Under the pieces are notes generated by a model, which did no database searches, was not told the origin of the DNA, and saw nothing but the letters and a program-made list of their open reading frames with translations. From assembly GCF_017743735.1 (NCBI RefSeq), contig NZ_JAGHRO010000002.1, positions 186,001 to 250,000 on the forward strand: DNA of 64,000 bases, given 5' to 3'. Positions 52,831-62,321 of this stretch are shown piece by piece. The stretch comes from Shimia sp. R9_2 (GTDB lineage Bacteria > Pseudomonadota > Alphaproteobacteria > Rhodobacterales > Rhodobacteraceae). The position numbers and the translations under genes are program-made. The first letter of the stretch is position 1, and every line of letters starts with the position of its first letter.

Positions 52831-53991
52831 ATGCCAATCGTGAATCGCATCGCAGATTACGCGGAAGAGATGAAAACATGGCGGCGTCACCTGCACGCCC
52901 ACCCGGAGTTGGAATTTGACTGCGTGGAAACGGCGGCATTTGTGGTGGAGCGTCTGAAAGAATTTGGCGTGGATGAAATCCACGAAGGCATCGCCAAAAC
53001 CGGCGTGGTCGCGATCATCAATGGTGAGGGCAACGGAGAAACCATTGGTCTGCGCGCGGATATGGACGCCTTGCCCATGGATGAAATCACCGGGGCGGAC
53101 TACGCCAGCAAGGTCGCAGGCAAAATGCACGCCTGTGGTCATGACGGGCACACCACCATGCTGCTCGGGGCGGCCAAATACCTTGCCGAGACCCGCAATT
53201 TCTCCGGCCGTGTGGCATTGATCTTCCAACCAGCCGAAGAAGAAGGCGGCGGCGGCAATATCATGGTGCAGGAAGGCGTGATGGAACGCTTTGAAGTCAA
53301 AGAGGTCTATGCGCTGCACAATGTGCCGGGCCAGCCTCTGGGCAGCTTTCATACCACGCCGGGGCCGATCATGGCGGCAGTGGATACCTTCACCATCCAC
53401 ATTCAGGGCAAGGGCGGCCATGGGGCCTACCCGCAGGACACGGTTGATCCGGTGGTGGCTGCAGTGGCCATGGTCAATGCGATCCAGACCATTGTCAGCC
53501 GCAACCATGACACCCGTCAGCAGGCGGTGGTCTCGGTGACGCAGATCCATGCAGGCAGCGCCAACAATGTGATCCCCGATGGCGGCTTCATCAATGGCAC
53601 CATCCGCACCTTTGACAAGGATGTGCAGGCGATGATCCACCGCCGCCTTGAGGAGATTTCAAAAGGCACCGCAGCCGCTTACGGGCTGGACGCGACGCTG
53701 GAGCTGGATGTGGATTACCCAGCCACCATCAACCACCCCAAGCAGACCCATTTTGCCGCTGACGTCGCCCGCGAGATCGCCGGGGAGGCCAATGTGGATG
53801 CTGAGCAGTGGATGGAAATGGGTGCGGAAGATTTCTCCTACATGCTGGAAGCGCGCCCCGGGGCTTATCTCTTCCTTGGTGCGGGCGAAGGCGCCGGGTT
53901 GCACCACCCGGCCTTTGACTTCAACGACGAGATCAGCCCGATTGGCGCGTCTTTCTTTGCCAAGCTCGTGGAAACGGCACAGCCACGCTGA
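52831..53991 (+). CDS. M20 family amidohydrolase (hippurate hydrolase-like)
   Basis: A 386-residue zinc or manganese enzyme. The metal motifs are MHACGHDGHTTMLLG, FQPAEEEGGGG and HIQGKGGHGAYPQ; DDALPMDE-like DMDALPMDE precedes them. The pattern fits N-acyl-amino-acid or hippurate hydrolases. GGAGGGGAG lies just before the ATG at 52831. Its neighbours are mazG (divergent) and agmatinase downstream, separated by a terminator. Confidence 0.9.
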   Translation: MPIVNRIADYAEEMKTWRRHLHAHPELEFDCVETAAFVVERLKEFGVDEIHEGIAKTGVVAIINGEGNGETIGLRADMDALPMDEITGADYASKVAGKMHACGHDGHTTMLLGAAKYLAETRNFSGRVALIFQPAEEEGGGGNIMVQEGVMERFEVKEVYALHNVPGQPLGSFHTTPGPIMAAVDTFTIHIQGKGGHGAYPQDTVDPVVAAVAMVNAIQTIVSRNHDTRQQAVVSVTQIHAGSANNVIPDGGFINGTIRTFDKDVQAMIHRRLEEISKGTAAAYGLDATLELDVDYPATINHPKQTHFAADVAREIAGEANVDAEQWMEMGAEDFSYMLEARPGAYLFLGAGEGAGLHHPAFDFNDEISPIGASFFAKLVETAQPR

Positions 53992-54024
53992 TCCACCCCA
54001 GATTTTAGGCAGCAGCCTCACAAC

Positions 54025-54060
54025 AAGCCCTTCCGCAATCGGGAGGGCTTGACCTTTTTG
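54025..54060 (+). terminator. Terminator after the M20 gene
   Basis: AAGCCCTTCC (54025-54034) pairs with GGGAGGGCTT (54041-54050) with one G-U pair; a T tract begins four bases later. Confidence 0.6.
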
Positions 54061-54105
54061 TGTCTACAGACGAAATTTGATCAAATTTTCAGATGAGGAC
54101 TCCCC

Positions 54106-55071
54106 ATGGCGCTCGAAGATGCCAAAACCCAGGTCGACAATGCCTTCACGCGCAAAGCGCCGCACGGATTGAGCTTTGAAAACACCTTTGGGGGGGCCAC
54201 GTCCTTTCTGCGCCGCCGCTACTCCAAAGATCTGACAGGCGTGGACATCGCAGTGACGGGCGTGCCGTTTGACATGGCGGTGACCAACCGCCCCGGCACC
54301 CGCCTTGGCCCACGCGCCATCCGCGAAGCCAGCGCCATTCAGGCCTTTGATCCGCCTTACGGCTGGGGCTATGATCCGATGACCGAACTCAGCATCGTGG
54401 ATTATGGTGATCTGGCTTTTGACTATGCGCGGGTGATGGAGTTCCCCGACGCGCTGACCAGCCACATCCGCAGCATTCTGGAGACCGACACCGCCAGCAT
54501 TGCGCTGGGGGGGGACCACTACATCACCTACCCGATCCTGAAGGCCTATGCCGAAAAGTTCGGCCCCATGAGCCTTTTGCAATTTGACGCCCACACAGAC
54601 ACTTGGGCCGATGATGAGCCGAACCGGATCGACCATGGCACCATGCTTTACAAAGCGGTGAAAGACGGGCTTGTGGACCCATCGCGCTCGGTTCAGGTGG
54701 GGATCCGCACCGAGAACCCTGACACGCTTGGCTTCAACATCATTGATGCGCGCGAAGTGCATGTGAGTGGCCCTGTGGCGGTGGCAGAAAAGATCAAAGG
54801 CATTCTGGGCGATCACCCGACCTATCTGACCTTTGACATCGACGGGCTTGATCCGGCCTTTGCGCCCGGCACCGGCACCCCGGTTTGGGGTGGTCTCTCC
54901 AGCGGTCAGGCCAGCATCATCCTGCGTGATATTGCTGGCATCAATATGGTGGGTGGCGATGTGGTTGAGGTGTCCCCGCCGTTTGACACCACCGGCGCAA
55001 CCGCCGTGGCAGGGGCCCATGTGGCGCTCGAGCTGATCTGTCTGTGGGGGTGGACGCTGCGGAAAGCTTGA
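54106..55071 (+). CDS. speB: Agmatinase (ureohydrolase family)
   Basis: A 321-residue manganese enzyme that forms putrescine and urea from agmatine. The metal motifs are ALGGDHYITYP, LQFDAHTDTWAD and FDIDGLDPAFAPGTGTP. The N-terminal FENTFGGATSFLRRRYS is typical of the Rhodobacteraceae SpeB branch. The ATG at 54106 is used. It stands alone after a terminator. Related ureohydrolases (guanidinobutyrase) cannot be excluded by sequence alone. Confidence 0.9.
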   Translation: MALEDAKTQVDNAFTRKAPHGLSFENTFGGATSFLRRRYSKDLTGVDIAVTGVPFDMAVTNRPGTRLGPRAIREASAIQAFDPPYGWGYDPMTELSIVDYGDLAFDYARVMEFPDALTSHIRSILETDTASIALGGDHYITYPILKAYAEKFGPMSLLQFDAHTDTWADDEPNRIDHGTMLYKAVKDGLVDPSRSVQVGIRTENPDTLGFNIIDAREVHVSGPVAVAEKIKGILGDHPTYLTFDIDGLDPAFAPGTGTPVWGGLSSGQASIILRDIAGINMVGGDVVEVSPPFDTTGATAVAGAHVALELICLWGWTLRKA

Positions 55072-55186
55072 CGCGCCCCGCATCTGCTTTGATCCTGATC
55101 CACAACAGAGGCGGCAGCGTATCATGAAGGATGCGGGCGAAGACCTTGCCCGCAAACAAAAAACCGCATCTCACAGGAGACCGACG

Positions 55187-55594
55187 ATGAGCTATATCTG
55201 GGTATTTTTTGCGGTGGTGGCGCTTCTAGCGGTCTATGTGCGTGTGGCGCCAAGTGATCCGACAAAATGGCATGTGGCGGCGCAATTTGATCAAAACAGC
55301 GACGGCGAAAACAGCGCCCGCCGGATTGTCGACACCGGCCCTGACGGCCTCACACGGTTAAACGAAATAGCGCTGAGCACACCGCGTACAACGGTGCTCG
55401 CTGGCGCGCTAGAGGACGGCATGATCACCTATGTGACCCGCTCCAAACTGCTGTCTTATCCGGATTACACCACCGCCCAACAGGTCGGTGACACACTCAA
55501 GATCAACGCGCGTTCACGATTTGGGAAAAAGGACTTCGGTGTGAATGCCAAACGCATCGAGGCTTGGATCGCGGCTCTGGGGCAACGGGGATAG
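55187..55594 (+). CDS. DUF1499 domain membrane protein
   Basis: A 135-residue protein with one N-terminal hydrophobic helix (YIWVFFAVVALLAVYVRV). The rest fits DUF1499: YVTRSKLLSYPDYTTAQ and LKINARSRFGKKDFGVNAKRIEAWI. Function unknown. AGGAGA lies 7 nt before the ATG at 55187. Its 3' end overlaps the convergent small secreted protein gene by 81 bp. Confidence 0.85.
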   Translation: MSYIWVFFAVVALLAVYVRVAPSDPTKWHVAAQFDQNSDGENSARRIVDTGPDGLTRLNEIALSTPRTTVLAGALEDGMITYVTRSKLLSYPDYTTAQQVGDTLKINARSRFGKKDFGVNAKRIEAWIAALGQRG

Positions 55595-55825
55595 GTTGGA
55601 GCTGAGGCAGCCAGGCGAGATTTCGCGCCACATCGGTACGTTCAGCGACATCTGACATTGCGCCATGAACATGCGCCCATCGACCTGCAAACAGATGGTT
55701 TCGCCCAGCTCGATCCGCTGCCCCTGCTTGTCGGTGCAATAGCAATCCACCGGCACGCCGTTGATCATCCCATCCGCCAAGGCGGGGGGCGCAAAGAGCA
55801 TCATCATCACAAACAACCGTCTCAT
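55514..55825 (-). CDS. Small secreted hypothetical protein
   Basis: A 103-residue protein with a signal peptide (MRRLFVMMMLFAPPALADG). The mature part has Cys-rich CYCTDKQGQRIELGETICLQVDG and QCQMSLNVPMWREISPGC. I recall similar small secreted proteins in this bacterial family but know no function. The last 27 codons overlap the DUF1499 gene on the other strand; the recognisable part ends before the overlap. Confidence 0.75.
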   Translation of the reverse strand: MRRLFVMMMLFAPPALADGMINGVPVDCYCTDKQGQRIELGETICLQVDGRMFMAQCQMSLNVPMWREISPGCLSSNLSPLPQSRDPSLDAFGIHTEVLFPKS

Positions 55826-55887
55826 AAGGCCATGCTACACCAAAAGGCAGCCCTTGACCAAACCCCGAGATTGTCCCACTTAGCGAC

Positions 55888-56937
55888 ATGGTTCCGATAG
55901 AGCGACTACATCAGATCACCCAGCGTTTTGAGTTCCTTGAGGCGCAGATGGCCGAAGGCGGCGGCGACATTGCTGCGCTGGCCAAGGAATATGCCGATCT
56001 CAAGCCCGTGGTGGAGCAGATCGCAGCGTATCAGCGCCTACTTTCCGACATTGAGGAAGCCGAAGAGATGCTCGGCGATCCCGATATGAAAGCGCTTGCA
56101 GAAGAAGAGTTGCCGGAGCTGCGCGCGGCTGTGCCCGAGGCAGAACATGCCCTGCAGCTCGCGCTTTTGCCCAAGGACGCAGCAGACGCCCGCCCGGCCA
56201 TTCTCGAAATCCGCCCCGGCACCGGCGGCGATGAGGCCGCGCTTTTTGCAGGTGACCTGCTGCGCATGTATCAGCGCTATGCCGAAGCACGCGGCTGGAA
56301 GCTTGAAATCCTTGAGGAAAACGCCACCGAACTTGGCGGCATCAAGGAAGTGGTCGCCCATATCAAAGGCGAAAACGTCTTTGCACGGATGAAGTTTGAA
56401 TCCGGCGTGCACCGTGTGCAGCGGGTGCCCACCACCGAAAGCGGCGGGCGCATCCATACCTCGGCGGCCACTGTCGCTGTGCTGCCGGAAGCCGAAGACG
56501 TGGACATTCAGATCGACGCGAATGACATCCGCATCGACACCATGCGCGCCTCAGGCTCCGGTGGTCAGCACGTGAACACCACCGACTCGGCAGTGCGGAT
56601 CACCCACCTGCCCACCGGCATCATCGTGACCAGCTCGGAAAAATCCCAGCACCGCAACCGAGAGATTGCCATGCAGGTGCTGAAAACCCGCCTGTTTGAT
56701 CTGGAGCGTCAGCGCATTGCCGATGAGCGCGCCGCGGATCGGGCTGGTCAGGTGGGCTCGGGCGATCGCTCGGAACGCATCCGCACCTACAACTTCCCTC
56801 AGGGCCGCATGACCGACCACCGCATCAACCTCACGCTTTATAAGCTGGATCAGGTGATGCAGGGCGATCTGGATGAAACCATCGATGCGCTCACCGCAGA
56901 CGCACAGGCGGCGGCACTGGCGGAGATGGAAGGGTGA
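55888..56937 (+). CDS. prfA: Peptide chain release factor 1
   Basis: A 349-residue class I release factor for UAA and UAG. The peptidyl-hydrolysis motif is [18 protein letters not shown], and the anticodon-like PxT region is present ([19 protein letters not shown]). Domain order is normal and length matches. It overlaps prmC by four bases, giving the common prfA-prmC pair in which PrmC methylates the Gln of GGQ. Confidence 0.96.
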   Translation: MVPIERLHQITQRFEFLEAQMAEGGGDIAALAKEYADLKPVVEQIAAYQRLLSDIEEAEEMLGDPDMKALAEEELPELRAAVPEAEHALQLALLPKDAADARPAILEIRPGTGGDEAALFAGDLLRMYQRYAEARGWKLEILEENATELGGIKEVVAHIKGENVFARMKFESGVHRVQRVPTTESGGRIHTSAATVAVLPEAEDVDIQIDANDIRIDTMRASGSGGQHVNTTDSAVRITHLPTGIIVTSSEKSQHRNREIAMQVLKTRLFDLERQRIADERAADRAGQVGSGDRSERIRTYNFPQGRMTDHRINLTLYKLDQVMQGDLDETIDALTADAQAAALAEMEG

Positions 56938-57773
56938 GCCTGACCATCGCTGACCTGATCAAACAGGCGCAGAACTCTCTCACCGCTGGCGCAATTGACA
57001 GCGCCGCACGTGATGCACGGTTTCTGGTGGCCAAAGCGGTCGACATACCTGCCGACCGTCTCACGCTTGAAGCGCGCAGCGACGCGACGCTGGCCCAGCA
57101 AACCGCCCTGCTCGGCCTTGTCGCCCGCCGCCTGTCACGCGAGCCTTTGTCGCATATTCTGGGCAAACGGGCCTTCTTCAATCACAGCTTTGCGGTCACT
57201 GCGGCGACGCTTGACCCGCGCCCGGAAACCGAGGCCTTGGTGCTTGAGGCGTTAAAACGCCCCTTCAAATCCGTGCTGGATCTCGGCACAGGCACCGGTG
57301 CCATCGCCATTTCCCTGTTGGCCGAGCGGCCCGATGCGCGCGGCACCGCCACCGATGTTTCCGCCGACGCGCTCGCGGTCGCACGCCAAAATGCAGATGC
57401 GATTGGCGTGGCCGACCGGATAACGCTAACAGAAAGCAATTGGTTTGCCGCCGTCGACGGCAGCTTTGACCTCATCGTCTCCAACCCGCCCTATATCGCT
57501 TTGGTTGAAATGGACGCCCTCGCACCAGAGCTGTCTTATGAGCCGCGCATCGCGTTGACGGATGAAGCGGACGGGCTCACCGCCTACCGCGCCATCACCA
57601 AAGGCGCGCCAGACCATCTGGCGCCACAGGGCTGGTTGATGGTGGAGATCGGCTGGCAGCAGGGGCCGGATGTGGCCGCGCTTTTTGAGGAGGCCGGGTT
57701 GCGCAACGTTGCCGTGCTCCCGGATCTGGATGGGCGTGACCGCGTGGTGATCGGGCAAAAACGCCCAACATAA
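56934..57773 (+). CDS. prmC: Release factor glutamine methyltransferase
   Basis: A 279-residue SAM enzyme that methylates the GGQ glutamine of release factors. [21 protein letters not shown] is the SAM loop and [15 protein letters not shown] the NPPY active-site motif. The N-terminal helical bundle is also typical. Its start overlaps the prfA stop by four bases (ATGA is not in frame; GTG/ATG at 56934 reads GTGAGCCTG as MSL), so coupling is tight. Confidence 0.95.
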   Translation: MSLTIADLIKQAQNSLTAGAIDSAARDARFLVAKAVDIPADRLTLEARSDATLAQQTALLGLVARRLSREPLSHILGKRAFFNHSFAVTAATLDPRPETEALVLEALKRPFKSVLDLGTGTGAIAISLLAERPDARGTATDVSADALAVARQNADAIGVADRITLTESNWFAAVDGSFDLIVSNPPYIALVEMDALAPELSYEPRIALTDEADGLTAYRAITKGAPDHLAPQGWLMVEIGWQQGPDVAALFEEAGLRNVAVLPDLDGRDRVVIGQKRPT

Positions 57774-57991
57774 CGAGATATTTTTGCAATTGAGCGCATT
57801 CTAGACAGAAAACCTCTTGTGTGAGAACCAAATGCGCCATATCAAGTTCATGTCCTTTTGCTGGATGCCCTATTTTCAGGGCCGTCCCGATCGGACACCA
57901 AGCCACAAATTGTCGCCCCCGGAAGACAGAGCGCACGAGGCGTGAAACGGGATGAGCGACCGCCATGGACCAAGGCTGGATTGCTGAAAAC

Positions 57992-58612
57992 ATGAGATCT
58001 TCGAAGTCACGTTCGCGGAATAAGTCAAACCGCAACCGTCCCTCCGGCAATATCGTCAACCGTGTGTTTGACAGTTCCGGCCCGGAAGGAAAAGTACGCG
58101 GCACCCCACAACAGGTGATCGACAAATACAACCAGCTGGCCCGCGACAGCCAGCTTTCCAATGACCGTGTTGCGACGGAGAACTTCCAGCAGCACGCAGA
58201 GCATTACCAGCGCATGCTGAATGAAGCGCAGCGCGAGCAAGAGGCGCGCCGCGAAGAGCAAGAACGCCAGAACCGTGAGCGCCAGGCAGAGCGTGATCGC
58301 GAGCGCCGCGAACGTATGGAACGCCAGGAACGTGAGGCCAACGGTGGCGAGGGCAAAGCCCAGCCGCAGGCGGACGAAGCGATGCCAACGGTGGACCCGT
58401 CTGAGGCCGAACAGCCTGATCTGATCGTGGATGTGGCCGAAGAAAGCGCTCTGGTAGAAACACCGGAAACGCAGCCGGAAGCGCCAAAGCCTGCGCCCAA
58501 GAAAGCGCCACGCAAGCGCGCGCCGCGCAAGAAGGCCCCTGCCCCAGCGGCAGAGGACGCCCCAGCAGAGGCACCTGCGCCAGAAGCAGAGAGCAACGAC
58601 GCGGCCGAATAA
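57992..58612 (+). CDS. DUF4167 domain protein
   Basis: A 206-residue protein with the conserved DUF4167 N-terminus (MRSSKSRSRNKSNRNRPSG, then VNRVFDSSGPEGKVRGTPQQ and QHAEHYQRML). It then has a Glu/Arg-rich coiled coil and a Pro/Ala/Lys-rich tail (PKKAPRKRAPRKKAPAPA). It may bind nucleic acid. The ATG at 57992 is chosen because it is the family start; an ATG nine codons earlier is possible. It follows prmC after 218 bp, the usual alphaproteobacterial order. Confidence 0.9.
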   Translation: MRSSKSRSRNKSNRNRPSGNIVNRVFDSSGPEGKVRGTPQQVIDKYNQLARDSQLSNDRVATENFQQHAEHYQRMLNEAQREQEARREEQERQNRERQAERDRERRERMERQEREANGGEGKAQPQADEAMPTVDPSEAEQPDLIVDVAEESALVETPETQPEAPKPAPKKAPRKRAPRKKAPAPAAEDAPAEAPAPEAESNDAAE

Positions 58613-58633
58613 GCCAACTCTGTTAAAGACATC

Positions 58634-58674
58634 AAAAAAGCCCTCGGCGGAAATTTTCCCCCGAGGGCTTTTTT
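58634..58674. terminator. Bidirectional intrinsic terminator
   Basis: AAAAAGCCCTCGG (58635-58647) pairs with CCGAGGGCTTTTT (58661-58673). It lies between the convergent DUF4167 and Gfo/Idh genes. Confidence 0.85.
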
Positions 58675-58695
58675 ATTTGAAAGGCGTGGCTGCGC

Positions 58696-59664
58696 TTAAG
58701 CGGTGGCAAGCACCTGGTCCACCATGGCCTGCGTGCCACGGGCCTGCTCCAGCGGCCAAAGGTAAGCCTCACCTGTCCGCAGCGCATGCCCAAAGGCCTC
58801 CACCTGCAGCACATAGTGGTTCACACCGGGGAACCGCTCCACGCGGCGGCTTTGATCGGGCCGTGACAGCACCAGCTCCGCCTGATCAAACACGGCGGCA
58901 TTGAAAGGACACGTCAGGCTCATCACCCCGGCGTCGCCATGAAAATGCACTTCCTGACGCGGAGCCATGCGGATGGCGGTGTAGCCCTGATAGGTGAAGC
59001 TGGGGAAAGTGAAGCTCATATCGGCAAAGAGGTCGATGCCGTTTTCCATCTGCACCCGCGTGTGATCCAGCGAGACCGGCTCCTCTCCGGTGACAAAACG
59101 CGCGCCGCCCAGCACGTAACAGCCGATGTCGCGCAAGCCGCCGCCGCCAATATCAGCCTGATTGCGGATGTTGGCAGGATCATCATTGAAATAGGAAAAC
59201 ACCGCATTCACATGGCGCAGCGTGCCTATGGCCCCCTCCTCCAGCAGTGCCTTGGCGCGCTGCCACTGCGGGTGATGCACAATCATGAAGGCCTCTGCCG
59301 CCAGAATACCGGCCTTGTCCCGCGCGGCGATCAGACGGTCGATCTCTGCCACATCCATGCCAATCGGCTTTTCGCAGAGCACCGCCTTACCGGCCTCAAG
59401 CGTCTTGATCGCCCATTCCACATGCAAATGGTTGGGCAGCGGGATGTAGACCGCATCAATCTCCGGATCGGCGAGCAGTGCCTCATAGCTTGTGTGGTGA
59501 CGCATCCCCGGCGCGAAAGCCTCAAAAGCGGCCACCTTCTCCGCGCTGGAACTCGCCACCGCCGCCAGCCGCGCGCCTTTGGCCGCATGGATCGCCGGCC
59601 CCATGTGAATGAGGGCAAAATTTGCCGCCCCGAGAATACCCCATCGAATGGTTTTGTCAGACAT
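58696..59664 (-). CDS. Gfo/Idh/MocA family oxidoreductase
   Basis: A 322-residue NAD(P)-dependent dehydrogenase. IRWGILGAANFALIHMGPAI is the dinucleotide loop and VLCEKPIGMDVAEIDRL the conserved EKP motif. A C-terminal beta-sheet domain (GGGGLRDIGCYVLGGARFVTG) follows. The sugar or cyclitol substrate is unknown. It stands alone, convergent with DUF4167, with rpoH upstream on the same strand. Confidence 0.9.
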   Translation of the reverse strand: MSDKTIRWGILGAANFALIHMGPAIHAAKGARLAAVASSSAEKVAAFEAFAPGMRHHTSYEALLADPEIDAVYIPLPNHLHVEWAIKTLEAGKAVLCEKPIGMDVAEIDRLIAARDKAGILAAEAFMIVHHPQWQRAKALLEEGAIGTLRHVNAVFSYFNDDPANIRNQADIGGGGLRDIGCYVLGGARFVTGEEPVSLDHTRVQMENGIDLFADMSFTFPSFTYQGYTAIRMAPRQEVHFHGDAGVMSLTCPFNAAVFDQAELVLSRPDQSRRVERFPGVNHYVLQVEAFGHALRTGEAYLWPLEQARGTQAMVDQVLATA

Positions 59665-59775
59665 GTTAGCGCTCCCTCCCTCTGATCGTGCAGAGCCTAG
59701 TCTCCGCTTTCCCTAGAGGCAACCGCCCGCGTCATCTAAGAGATCACAGATCCATGAGACAAGGTAGGCCGCAAT

Positions 59776-59806
59776 GAAAAACGCCGATCCTGAAAGGACC
59801 GGCGCT
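59776..59806 (-). terminator. Terminator of rpoH
   Basis: On the minus strand CGCCGGTCC, loop, GGATCGGCG (59804-59782) pair with one mismatch and run into TTTTT. Confidence 0.7.
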
Positions 59807-59830
59807 CTTATCTGTGTGGTGCGGCTGCGC

Positions 59831-60727
59831 TCAGTTCGCTGCCAGCATCCCGCGGCTGGAGGCCAGCTCACGCATGCGCTTTTGCAGTTTTTCAAAGGCG
59901 CGCACTTCGATTTGGCGGATGCGTTCGCGGCTCACGTCATACTGGCCACTCAGGTCTTCCAGCGTCACCGCTTTTTCGGCCAGACGGCGCTGGGTGAGAA
60001 TGTCCTTCTCGCGGTCATTCAGCACATCCATCGCTTCAACCAACAGCTCACGGCGGGCGGCGAGCTCGTCCTTGGCCTCATAATCCGCCGCCTGATCCGC
60101 GGTTTCATCTTCCAGCCAATCCTGCCACTCCATGGTGCCTTCACCCTCGGAGCCGACCTGTGCGTTCAGGGAGGCATCCCCGCCCGACAGGCGCCGGTTC
60201 ATCGAGATCACCTCTTCTTCGGTCACCCCGAGATCATTGGCAATGCGCTCCACGTTTTCAGGACGAAGATCGCCTTCTTCCAGCGCGCCGATGCGGGCCT
60301 TGGCTTTGCGCAGGTTGAAGAACAGCTTCTTCTGCGCGCTGGTGGTGCCGAGCTTCACCATGGACCAGCTGCGCAGCACATACTCCTGAATGCTCGCGCG
60401 GATCCACCACATGGCATAGGTCGCCAGACGGAAGCCTTTTTCCGGATCAAACTTCTTGACCGCCTGCATCAGGCCCACATTGGCCTCGGAGATCACCTCC
60501 GCCTGAGGCAGGCCGTAGCCGCGATAGCCCATGGCGATCTTGGCCGCCAGACGCAGGTGTGAGGTCACCATTTTATGGGCCGCTGTCGCGTCCTGTTCCT
60601 CAACCCAGCGCTTGGCCAGCATGTATTCTTCTTCCGGCTCAAGGAGCGGGAATTTGCGAATTTCCTGCAAGTAACGGTTCAGACCGCCCTCTGGTGTCGG
60701 TGCGGGCAGGTTTGCATAATTTGCCAT
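59831..60727 (-). CDS. rpoH: RNA polymerase sigma factor RpoH
   Basis: A 298-residue heat-shock sigma factor. Region 2 is clear (VTSHLRLAAKIAMGYRGYGLPQAEVISEANVGLMQAVKKFDPEKGFRLATYAMWWIRASIQEYVLRSW), with the RpoH box QKKLFFNLRKAK after it, and region 4 ends in SRERIRQIEVRAFEKLQ. Alphaproteobacteria often carry two RpoH proteins; which one this is cannot be told. Repeats lie upstream at 60864-60898. Confidence 0.94.
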   Translation of the reverse strand: MANYANLPAPTPEGGLNRYLQEIRKFPLLEPEEEYMLAKRWVEEQDATAAHKMVTSHLRLAAKIAMGYRGYGLPQAEVISEANVGLMQAVKKFDPEKGFRLATYAMWWIRASIQEYVLRSWSMVKLGTTSAQKKLFFNLRKAKARIGALEEGDLRPENVERIANDLGVTEEEVISMNRRLSGGDASLNAQVGSEGEGTMEWQDWLEDETADQAADYEAKDELAARRELLVEAMDVLNDREKDILTQRRLAEKAVTLEDLSGQYDVSRERIRQIEVRAFEKLQKRMRELASSRGMLAAN

Positions 60728-60863
60728 AAGTCTTGCCTCCCAATCGTATGTTTATCTGCTTAACATTGATCTAGGTCGCCAAATGCGTGTTTCAATAGGC
60801 AGATGTGAATTTCTGACTCTCAGAGTAGGGTTTACTACGCGGCCGCACCAGCTTTAGACCAGT

Positions 60864-60898
60864 GTTTCACACGCATTTGCGCTTTGTTTCAAACGCAT
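60864..60898 (+). repeat. Direct repeats upstream of rpoH
   Basis: GTTTCACACGCAT (60864-60876) and GTTTCAAACGCAT (60886-60898) differ by one base and are 22 bp apart, two helix turns. A partial inverted copy lies near 60783. They may be regulator sites for rpoH, whose start is about 140 bp away. Confidence 0.4.
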
Positions 60899-60917
60899 GG
60901 CTGGCGAAAAATGTCGC

Positions 60918-61946
60918 TCAAACCCCGCCGAGATCCTCAATCAACTGCGCCATGTCCTCAGGCAAGGGCGCTTCAAACCGCAGCATGTCCCCTGTGACCG
61001 GATGCTCAAAGCCGAGAACAGCAGCGTGCAGCGCCTGCCGGTCAAAACTGCGCGCAGCGGCTGCGCCTTTGACGCCAATTGCCTTTTCGGCCAGCTTGCG
61101 ACGCCCGCCATAGACCGGATCCCCGATCAGCCCATGGCCGGCATGGGCCATATGCACGCGGATCTGGTGGGTGCGGCCAGTTTCCAGCCAGCATTCCACC
61201 AGACAGGCCACCGCCGGATTGCCAAAGGGCTGCACGATCCGCACCCGCGTGACCGCATGGCGTCCGCCTTCAAACAGCACCGCCTGACGCTGTCGGTCTG
61301 TCTTGTGACGCGCCAGATGGGTGGTGATTTTCATGATGTTTCCGGATTCAAAATTCACGCCGCGCACACCGCGCAGGCGCGGGTCATTGGCATCCGGCAC
61401 CCCGTAGCACACCGCGCGGTAATAGCGCTTCACGGTATGAGCCTCAAACTGCGCCGCCAGCCCCTGATGGGCCGCGTCGGTCTTGGCCACCACCAAGAGG
61501 CCGCTGGTTTCCTTGTCGATGCGGTGCACAATACCGGGGCGCTTCATGCCGCCCACGCCGGAAAGCGTGTCGCCGCAATGATGCAGCAGCGCATTCACCA
61601 AGGTGCCATTGGGCGTGCCCGGTGCCGGATGCACCACCATGCCCGCAGGTTTGTTGATCACAATGAGATCATCATCTTCCCAGATCACCTCAAGCGGGAT
61701 GTCCTCTGGCCCGATGTGGCTGTCCTCAGCCACAGGCACGGTGATGACAACCGCATCGCCCTCTGCCACCTTGTGCTTTGGGTCGGTCACGGCAACCCCA
61801 TTGAGCGCCACGCCGCCCTCAGCGATGAGTTTGGCAAGCCGGGTGCGGCTCAGGCTGGCTTCCACTGGCACATCACGCGAAAGCGCCTTATCAAGACGCT
61901 TGGGCGGGTCTTCCGCGATCACAAATTCTACAAGGGTTTCCGCCAT
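60918..61946 (-). CDS. rluD: RluA-family pseudouridine synthase (RluD-like)
   Basis: A 342-residue enzyme with an N-terminal S4 domain (RLDKALSRDVPVEASLSRTRLAKLIAEGGVALNGVAV) and an RluA catalytic domain with the Asp motif HRIDKETSGLLVVAKT. RHKTDRQRQAV and ETGRTHQIRVHMAHAGHGLIGDPVYGG are family motifs. The architecture fits RluD (23S rRNA 1911/1915/1917). Its start codon and that of the divergent gene overlap as CATG. Confidence 0.92.
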   Translation of the reverse strand: MAETLVEFVIAEDPPKRLDKALSRDVPVEASLSRTRLAKLIAEGGVALNGVAVTDPKHKVAEGDAVVITVPVAEDSHIGPEDIPLEVIWEDDDLIVINKPAGMVVHPAPGTPNGTLVNALLHHCGDTLSGVGGMKRPGIVHRIDKETSGLLVVAKTDAAHQGLAAQFEAHTVKRYYRAVCYGVPDANDPRLRGVRGVNFESGNIMKITTHLARHKTDRQRQAVLFEGGRHAVTRVRIVQPFGNPAVACLVECWLETGRTHQIRVHMAHAGHGLIGDPVYGGRRKLAEKAIGVKGAAAARSFDRQALHAAVLGFEHPVTGDMLRFEAPLPEDMAQLIEDLGGV

Positions 61947-62271
61947 GGAAGAGTCTCCGGAACCAATTGAGCCAACCAACCTGCGCTTTCTGCGCCTACT
62001 GGTCACGGGCCTGACTGTGGTGATGATGGTGGGGCTTGTAACGGTGGTTGCGCTGATTGTCATGCGCTTCCGTGACGATGGGCCGATCCTGCCGGAAAAC
62101 CTCACGCTGGACGGCGGTGCAGAGGCGCAGGCGGTCACTATGGGAGACGGCTGGGTGGCCATTGTGACCACCGACAACCGCATTTTGATTCACGACCGCA
62201 TCACAGGTGCATTGCGCCAGGAGATCGCGCTGTCCGCAGGGGGTTTTGGCGCGTCTGTCGGCGAAGACTAG
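61945..62271 (+). CDS. DUF6476-like small membrane protein
   Basis: A 108-residue protein with one membrane helix (LRLLVTGLTVVMMVGLVTVVALIVM) and a short periplasmic C-domain (WVAIVTTDNRILIHDRITGALRQEI). I recall it as a Rhodobacterales-type protein of unknown function (DUF6476-like). Its ATG overlaps the divergent rluD ATG by two bases, so each gene's upstream signals lie in the other's coding sequence. Confidence 0.8.
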   Translation: MEESPEPIEPTNLRFLRLLVTGLTVVMMVGLVTVVALIVMRFRDDGPILPENLTLDGGAEAQAVTMGDGWVAIVTTDNRILIHDRITGALRQEIALSAGGFGASVGED

Positions 62272-62321
62272 ACACTCAAAGCCCAAACCGTACTGCCCTG
62301 ACAGCCCAAAGAACGCCAAAA

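Noticed and set aside
60255-60270. Copy of the palindromic element's TTTTCAGGACGA inside rpoH
   Set aside because: Only 12 bases match, they lie in a conserved coding segment, and nothing else of the element is nearby; a chance match.
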